The position numbers and the translations under genes are program-made. A DNA stretch of 17,192 nucleotides from Chloroflexota bacterium (GTDB lineage: Bacteria > Chloroflexota > Dehalococcoidia > DSTF01 > JACRBR01): positions 1 to 17,192 of the forward strand of contig JACRBR010000125.1 in the NCBI GenBank assembly GCA_016213125.1, in the 5' to 3' direction. Positions within the stretch are counted from its first letter, which is position 1. Every line of letters begins with the position of its first letter. The notes beneath the pieces are model-generated. The model saw nothing but the letters and a program-made list of their open reading frames with translations, did no database searches and was not told the origin of the DNA. Shown in pieces: positions 12,893-17,192 of this stretch.

Positions 12893-13675
12893 ATGACGAT
12901 ACACGTAGCCGCCCTCTACATCTCCCCCGTCAAGTCGCTGGCCCTCCAGCGGGTTGACCGCGCGTCCGTCGTGAAGACCGGCCTCCAGGGCGACCGCCAG
13001 TTCTTTCTCGTTACCGACCGCAATCGCCTGTTCACGATGCGCGAGTACGGCCCCCTCGCCACCGTCCGCGCGACCTACGCGCTCGATCCCGAGCGCCTCC
13101 GCATCGAATTCCCGGACGGCGTCGCATCCGAAGGCGCACCCGCCCCCGGCGATCCGCTGACCGCGCGCTTCTTTGGTGAGTACGATGTCGAGGCGTTCGA
13201 GACGCCCGGCCCGTGGAACGACGCCTTCGCGAAGTTCATCGGGATGTCCGTGCGCCTCGTCCGGGCCGCCCCGAAGCGCGCCGCCGTCGACGTGCTGCCG
13301 GTCTCTGTGCTGTCCGCTGCCTCGGTCGAGGAGCTGCGGCGCACCAGCGGCGAGCCCTCGATCGACGAGCGCCGCTTCCGTCCGAACATCTACGTGAGCG
13401 GCGCCGCGACCCCGCACGAGGAGGACAGCTGGATCGACCGCAGCGTCCGCATCGGCGGCCGCATCGGCGGGGCAGTGATCCGCGTCCGCATGCGCGACGA
13501 ACGCTGTATGGTGACGACGCTGAACCCGGACACCGGCCTCCGAGACTTGAGCACACTCACGATGATCGCTGGCTACCGCACCGACCAATCGAACGAGGTG
13601 AACTTCGGCGTCTACGCCACCGTCGAGCAAGAAGGAGACATCGCCGTCGGCGATACCGTGGAGCCGCTATCTTAG
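12893..13675 (+). CDS. MOSC-domain protein with N-terminal beta-barrel domain
   Basis: The 260-residue protein has the YcbX-like layout. The MOSC N-terminal barrel (about 3-100; IHVAALYISPVKSLA, GLQGDRQFFLVTD, FTMREYGPLATVRA) is followed by the MOSC domain. The MOSC part shows RFRPNIYVSG (161-170), the conserved cysteine Cys205 in DERCMVTTLNPDTG (202-215), and NFGVYATVEQEGDIAVGDTV at the end. MOSC domains bind the molybdenum cofactor or its sulfur and occur in enzymes that reduce N-hydroxylated compounds. No molybdenum genes are nearby, so the substrate is open. The ATG at 12893 follows GGAG closely (one base), which is tighter than usual, but the N-terminus fits the family. Confidence 0.92.
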   Translation: MTIHVAALYISPVKSLALQRVDRASVVKTGLQGDRQFFLVTDRNRLFTMREYGPLATVRATYALDPERLRIEFPDGVASEGAPAPGDPLTARFFGEYDVEAFETPGPWNDAFAKFIGMSVRLVRAAPKRAAVDVLPVSVLSAASVEELRRTSGEPSIDERRFRPNIYVSGAATPHEEDSWIDRSVRIGGRIGGAVIRVRMRDERCMVTTLNPDTGLRDLSTLTMIAGYRTDQSNEVNFGVYATVEQEGDIAVGDTVEPLS

Positions 13676-13705
13676 GAACTCTCAAACCGTGCGCTCGTAC
13701 CGTAC

Positions 13706-13727
13706 GGACAGGTCTTCAGACCTGTCC
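13706..13727. repeat. Perfect palindromic hairpin with TTCA loop
   Basis: GGACAGGTC (13706-13714) and GACCTGTCC (13719-13727) form nine perfect pairs around TTCA, 30 bp after the MOSC stop. No T-run follows, so it is not a classical terminator, though it could protect or end the transcript. The CTTCAG tip resembles the hairpins at 9111-9187, while the stem sequence is entirely different. Confidence 0.7.
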
Positions 13728-13785
13728 TCAAGCAAGCGGCACAAACAAGCCGTAGTCTCATCCGCAATGCGTCGCAGGAGGACAA

Positions 13786-14358
13786 ATGGGCACAGCCGCC
13801 GACAAAGTCATCGATCAGATCATCGAGAACCGGACGAAGTTCCAGGCCTTCTGCGAGTCACTGACCGAAGAACAGCTCGACCGCCCGGTGCCGCAGAGCA
13901 CCTGGATCGTCCGCGACTTCGCCGCCCATCTCGACACACTGGACCCGGCGATGCAGAGCCTCTTCGAGGCCACCGCCCGCAACCAGAAGCTCACCGCCCC
14001 CGGCGGCGGCGAGTTCGACGTCGATGCCTTCAACGAGCCCCTGGTCACCGCCCGCCGCGGCTGGCCGCTCTCCCGCGTGTTCGAGGAGGCGGCGCAGAAC
14101 CGCACGCAGCTCATCCAGGTGCTGCGGCAGATCACCGACGAACAGACGCAGCACCTGATGTACTTCAGCGGCGACGCGAAGCGGAAGGCAGGCAACGTCC
14201 CCTTCGGCCTGTTCCTCGCGGGCTGGGCCTGGCACGATCCCATCCATCTTGCCGACATGCTCCGCGCCCTTCCGGAACGCGCGGACGACCCCGATATCGT
14301 GGCGTGGCTGGACAACGGCTTCGTGAAGGGCTACCAGGCCGCCATGAACCCCGCCTAG
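13786..14358 (+). CDS. DinB-like / maleylpyruvate isomerase N-terminal-like domain protein
   Basis: The 190-residue protein fits the DinB/YfiT-like four-helix fold, which carries a metal held by three histidines. Candidates are His48 in VRDFAAHLDTLDPAM, and His150 and His154 in GWAWHDPIHLADMLRAL, the usual HxxxH of the last core helix. The start (LTEEQLDRPVPQSTWIVRDF) is typical of members that act in thiol-dependent detoxification, such as mycothiol-dependent maleylpyruvate isomerases. The family is functionally very mixed, so no reaction can be assigned. AGGAGG at 13776-13781 lies four bases before the ATG and fixes the start. It follows the MOSC gene by 110 bp, with a palindromic hairpin between them. 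Confidence 0.85.
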   Translation: MGTAADKVIDQIIENRTKFQAFCESLTEEQLDRPVPQSTWIVRDFAAHLDTLDPAMQSLFEATARNQKLTAPGGGEFDVDAFNEPLVTARRGWPLSRVFEEAAQNRTQLIQVLRQITDEQTQHLMYFSGDAKRKAGNVPFGLFLAGWAWHDPIHLADMLRALPERADDPDIVAWLDNGFVKGYQAAMNPA

Positions 14359-14447
14359 CCTCGCTCCGTGTCCGGGCAGACGGCGATCGCACGCGCGCTA
14401 CCGGCCGCACTTGTCGCTCATCTTGACGAACGAGTGACACCTGGCCG

Positions 14448-14477
14448 TTGAATCCGCACACGGCCCGGCAGTAGGAT
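14448..14477 (+). promoter_or_regulatory. Candidate promoter of the secreted beta-helix gene
   Basis: TTGAAT (14448-14453) and TAGGAT (14472-14477) are 18 bases apart, each matching four of six consensus positions. Initiation near 14484 would leave a leader of about 23 bases that contains the GGAGG ribosome site at 14495-14499. Confidence 0.4.
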
Positions 14478-14506
14478 CAGCCCAACCGCCAGGTGGAGGT
14501 GCTCCC

Positions 14507-15974
14507 TTGTCCATTCGCGAGCGTGTTGCCTGGGCTGCGGCCGCTGTCCTCGGCCTGATGATCGTGGCTGCGGTCACCGGCGTCGTGAGCGGTGGCCCGC
14601 TCGACCCGCCGGGTCCTCCCGGCGCCACCCAGCCGCAGGTCGAGCCCCGAAACCCCATTCCGCCCGTCGGCTGGGCCGGCACGTACCCCATCACCCTCAG
14701 CTCTTCCGGCTCGTACTTCCTGACCCAGAACCTCGCTCCCACCGGCGGCAACGATGGCATCGTCGTCAACAATGGTGATATCTCCATCGATCTCAACGGC
14801 TTCATGATCGATGGCGAGGCCGGAGGAGACGACGGCATCTCCGACAACGGCATCGGCTACCCCAACCTCACCGTCGGCAACGGCACCATCCGCGGCTTCG
14901 CCGATGACGGCATCGACCTGCAGACGTCCGTCAACGTGCGCGTCTCCCGCATCACCATCGGCTTCAGCGGCGGCAGCGGCATCGAGATCGGCTCCGGTTC
15001 CGTGAGCGAATGCACCGCGACGGGGCCCGACACCGGCACCGTCGGCGTGCGGTCCGCCGGCGCGGCGCGGATCTCGGACTGCGTGGTGAACGGTTATGGC
15101 ACCGGCTTCGCGCTCAACGGCGGCGGGCTGCTGCGGGACTGCGTCGCGGCGTCGCCCGACCTCAACGGCATCTTCGCGAGCCCTGGTTCCACCGTGATGA
15201 ACTGCCGCGTGAACGGCGTCGGCATCAACGCGGGTACCGGCTCCAAGTACGGTATGTACGTGCAGGGCCCCTCGCTCATCAAAGACAACGCGATCAACAC
15301 CGTGCTCAACTCCTCCTTCATGGACATGGGCATCTATATCGAGGGGCCGGCGAACGTCGTCACGGGAAACCAGATCTCCGGCGTCGAGTTCGGGCTGAAG
15401 TTCGGTGGGAGCGCATCGAACAGCAGGGTGTACGGCAACACCTTCGACGGCGTCACGACCTACTTCGAGGGAACCGTCACCGACGACGACCTCGGCCCGA
15501 TCCGTCCGTACGAGGACGGCGGCAGCTGGGACCAGACGCTCACCTCGGTCGGCACCGTGAGCTGCAACACGCCGCGATTCCGCTGCGTCATGAACGATGA
15601 AGCCGTCCTGGACCGCGAGACCGGACTCGTCTGGCAGCGCACGGCTGTGGCGGACACGGACCAGTACTGGGGCGCCTACCAGCACTGCCTGTTCGCATGG
15701 ATGGCGGCTCCCGACGGCCGAGGAACTGCTCTCGCTCTCCACGCCCGGACAGGACCCCACCCTGCCCACCGGCCACCCGTTCCTTGGCGTCGACACCACC
15801 CTGTTCTACTGGAGCTCGACCCAGTCGGCAGTCTTCTTCCCGGAGTACGCCTACGCCCTCCGGTTCTCCACCGGTATCGGCGAGCTTTCCGCCCGCGACA
15901 AGAGCAACTTGCTTAGAGAGTGGTGCGTCCGCGGTGGACAGGGCTTCGACGGTACCTTCGATGGCACGCCCTGA
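14507..15974 (+). pseudogene. Secreted beta-helix protein with C-terminal DUF1566/Lcl-type domain, frameshifted
   Basis: The start is TTG at 14507, with GGAGG (14495-14499) seven bases upstream. Residues 8-27 are a signal or anchor helix, followed by a Pro-rich linker (30-52). From about 58 to 325 short repeats of the NGxI/GNTI kind (DGIVVNNGDISIDLNGFMID, NAINTV, GNQISGVEFGL) indicate a parallel beta-helix of the pectate-lyase/NosD type. VLDRETGLVWQRTA (367-380) opens a DUF1566-like domain. Right after YQHC (391-394) the frame is lost. The domain continues in the +1 frame from about 15699 as GWRLPTAEELLSLS, then TTLFYWSSTQSA and NLLREWCVRGGQG, stopping at 15972-15974. The shift lies within 15689-15698 and equals one inserted base or a 3n+2 deletion. 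The linker between HC and GWRLP looks short, which favours a deletion. The unshifted frame runs on as low-complexity sequence to 15916. Confidence 0.8.
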
Positions 15975-16098
15975 AACAAACATTGCGATCCTGCCGGGAT
16001 CTCCTTATCGACGCATTCGATACCCCTTGAACGGCGCGCGCGAACGCATTCGGCCGTAACCTTTCGCCCGATCCGGCCGATGATCTCCACCGGGCGCA

Positions 16099-17085
16099 GT
16101 GCGCGCGGGCGCCACGCTGGTGGTGGCGCCGCGATGCCTGTGCGTGGGGGTTCGTATCGGCCTGGGCGTGCATCCCTTCTGGATCGCCTTTCTCATCCTC
16201 GGACTGATAGCGTCCGTGTGGATCGCCGCGGGCCCCATGGTCACGGGCGCCGCGCGCCGCGCCCCCGGCAACCTCCGCACGATGTACGGCGCCGGCGCTG
16301 TCGCCGCCAGCCTCCTCTGCGTGGCCCTCGCCGTCTGGACCGCCGTCGCCTTCATGCAGTCGACGACTGAGTTCCGCACGAAGGATCGCCCCCAGCTCGA
16401 GCACGTGACCTCGATCGGGTACGCCGTGCGCGCCGCCCCGAACGTCGCCCCCACCGACGGCATGCTGGAGCCTGTCTCGGCCGAGACCCTGCGCCAGCAC
16501 GAGCCTGCGCCCCTGTACTCCAACCTCGTCTCGAAGATGGACTTCGGCTTCAACTACGAGATGCGGTCCGAGCAGCCGCTGCAAGTGCTGGGCTACGGCG
16601 GCGCCGGCCTGCGCATCAAGGCGGAGGACGGCTGGGAGCGCACCATCGCGCTGCAGGACGCGCAGTTCCTCAGCGGCCCGAAGGTCACGCTCTGGTTCAC
16701 GATGGACATGGACATGGTGCGCGTCATCATCGCCGGCGTCGAGCTGACGACCGGATCGACGTCCGACTGGTACGACCTGACCGTGATCCCCGTCGTGCGC
16801 CTGGCCGGAGACGTCGGCGGCGAGCACATCGACGAGACCTACATGCGCGAGTTCACGACTCGCATGGACCCCGTTCGCCTGGCGCCGGGCGCCGACCTGG
16901 AGCACACGCAGCGCAAGATCGCCCGCACCTCCGTCGAGGCCGAGCGCCAGGTCCCCGTCGGCCCCCTGTCCGTCGACTTCAGCATCGCCCGCTGGCTCGC
17001 TCTCGCCGCCCTCGCCCTCATGGTCGCCTCCGACCTCAAGCTCCCCCGGAGGCAGGAAGAACCCGCCTCCGCCCCCGGTGGTTGA
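16099..17085 (+). CDS. Membrane protein with large extracytoplasmic domain (DUF5305-like, tentative)
   Basis: Three hydrophobic segments lie near residues 27-45, 65-87 and 299-315. The 210 residues between the second and third are polar and strand-rich, including SKMDFGFNYEMRSEQPLQ, EDGWERTIALQDAQFLSG and DWYDLTVIPVVRLAG. That arrangement places a beta-type domain outside the membrane, with a short basic cytoplasmic tail. It resembles DUF5305-type proteins in layout, a resemblance I judge by eye. The start is uncertain: GTG at 16099 gives 328 residues, and GTG at 16144 or 16168 would shorten the N-terminus while keeping the first helix. None has a good ribosome site. The next gene begins within its stop (TGATG), so the two are likely coupled. 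The 124 bp before it show no clear promoter. Confidence 0.7.
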   Translation: MRAGATLVVAPRCLCVGVRIGLGVHPFWIAFLILGLIASVWIAAGPMVTGAARRAPGNLRTMYGAGAVAASLLCVALAVWTAVAFMQSTTEFRTKDRPQLEHVTSIGYAVRAAPNVAPTDGMLEPVSAETLRQHEPAPLYSNLVSKMDFGFNYEMRSEQPLQVLGYGGAGLRIKAEDGWERTIALQDAQFLSGPKVTLWFTMDMDMVRVIIAGVELTTGSTSDWYDLTVIPVVRLAGDVGGEHIDETYMREFTTRMDPVRLAPGADLEHTQRKIARTSVEAERQVPVGPLSVDFSIARWLALAALALMVASDLKLPRRQEEPASAPGG

Positions 17086-17192
17086 TGCCTGCGCGCGATG
17101 TCCTGCGCTCGGCTCTCGAACAGGTGATCCGGGTAAGTAGGAACAGCGATCTGGTTCTGGCTCCTGACGATTCGCTCCCGGCTATGAACACC
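17085..17192 (+). CDS. Partial hypothetical protein (N-terminus only, runs off right edge)
   Basis: ATG at 17085-17087 overlaps the TGA of the upstream membrane protein by one base (TGATG), the usual sign of translational coupling. The frame stays open for 36 codons to the window edge and starts MPARDVLRSALEQVIRVS. No membrane helix or known motif is visible. The arrangement is suggestive, but 36 codons are too few to prove a gene or name a family. Confidence 0.4.
   Translation, partial: MPARDVLRSALEQVIRVSRNSDLVLAPDDSLPAMNT

Noticed and set aside
14477..15799. A 440-codon minus-strand frame opposite the beta-helix gene
   Set aside because: Its Val/Asp/Ala/Gly-rich composition is the antisense image of the repetitive beta-helix codons. 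The plus strand has a signal segment, a ribosome site and recognised motifs.
15913..16905. A 330-codon minus-strand frame overlapping the three-helix membrane protein
   Set aside because: It is a His/Asp/Arg-rich shadow typical of the antisense frame of GC-rich genes. The plus-strand frame has sensible membrane helices and gene spacing.

Overview
The window looks like chromosomal, mostly housekeeping DNA from a high-GC bacterium. Three things fit a Chloroflexota genome (Dehalococcoidia-like): a membrane-anchored YvcK protein, the style of the winged-helix regulator, and the repeated use of start-proximal (leaderless-type) -10 boxes. No marker gene settles the phylum, so this is a moderate-confidence inference. 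There are no phage genes, transposases, CRISPR arrays or plasmid functions.

Positions 1-3603 are a minus-strand operon. Read in transcription order it holds acpS (holo-ACP synthase), nnr (NAD(P)HX repair, overlapping acpS by 4 bp), a cysteine desulfurase gene broken by one in-frame amber codon, and a partial unknown gene leaving the left edge. folD (3678-4571, plus) diverges from acpS. A 576-bp gene-free stretch follows (4572-5147). It holds a strong hairpin terminator, a GC-rich foldable segment that may be a minus-strand structured RNA, and an AT-richer array of 13 degenerate 14-bp units. The array sits directly upstream of a regulator made of two copies of the same winged helix-turn-helix domain (5148-5909). 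Array plus regulator is the most unusual part of the window.

Positions 6068-9563 are minus strand: yvcK (two N-terminal membrane helices added), gatB (tRNA amidotransferase subunit B) with a good extended -10 promoter, and a small degenerate receiver-domain protein. tRNA-Leu(UAA) lies at 9651-9737 (plus), closely followed by a GT39-type membrane glycosyltransferase that probably starts with TTG.

Positions 11316-12707 (minus) encode a HIT-family protein and an SDR oxidoreductase. From 12893 rightward the genes are plus strand: a MOSC-domain protein, a DinB-like protein, a secreted beta-helix/DUF1566-type protein split by a frameshift, a three-helix membrane protein with a large external domain, and a partial gene leaving the right edge.

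Recurring non-coding signals include palindromic hairpins sharing a CTTCAG-like tip (9111-9187, 13706-13727), a block of alternating purine-pyrimidine runs (12728-12770), and TANNNT boxes 6-10 bases before the start codons of five genes.
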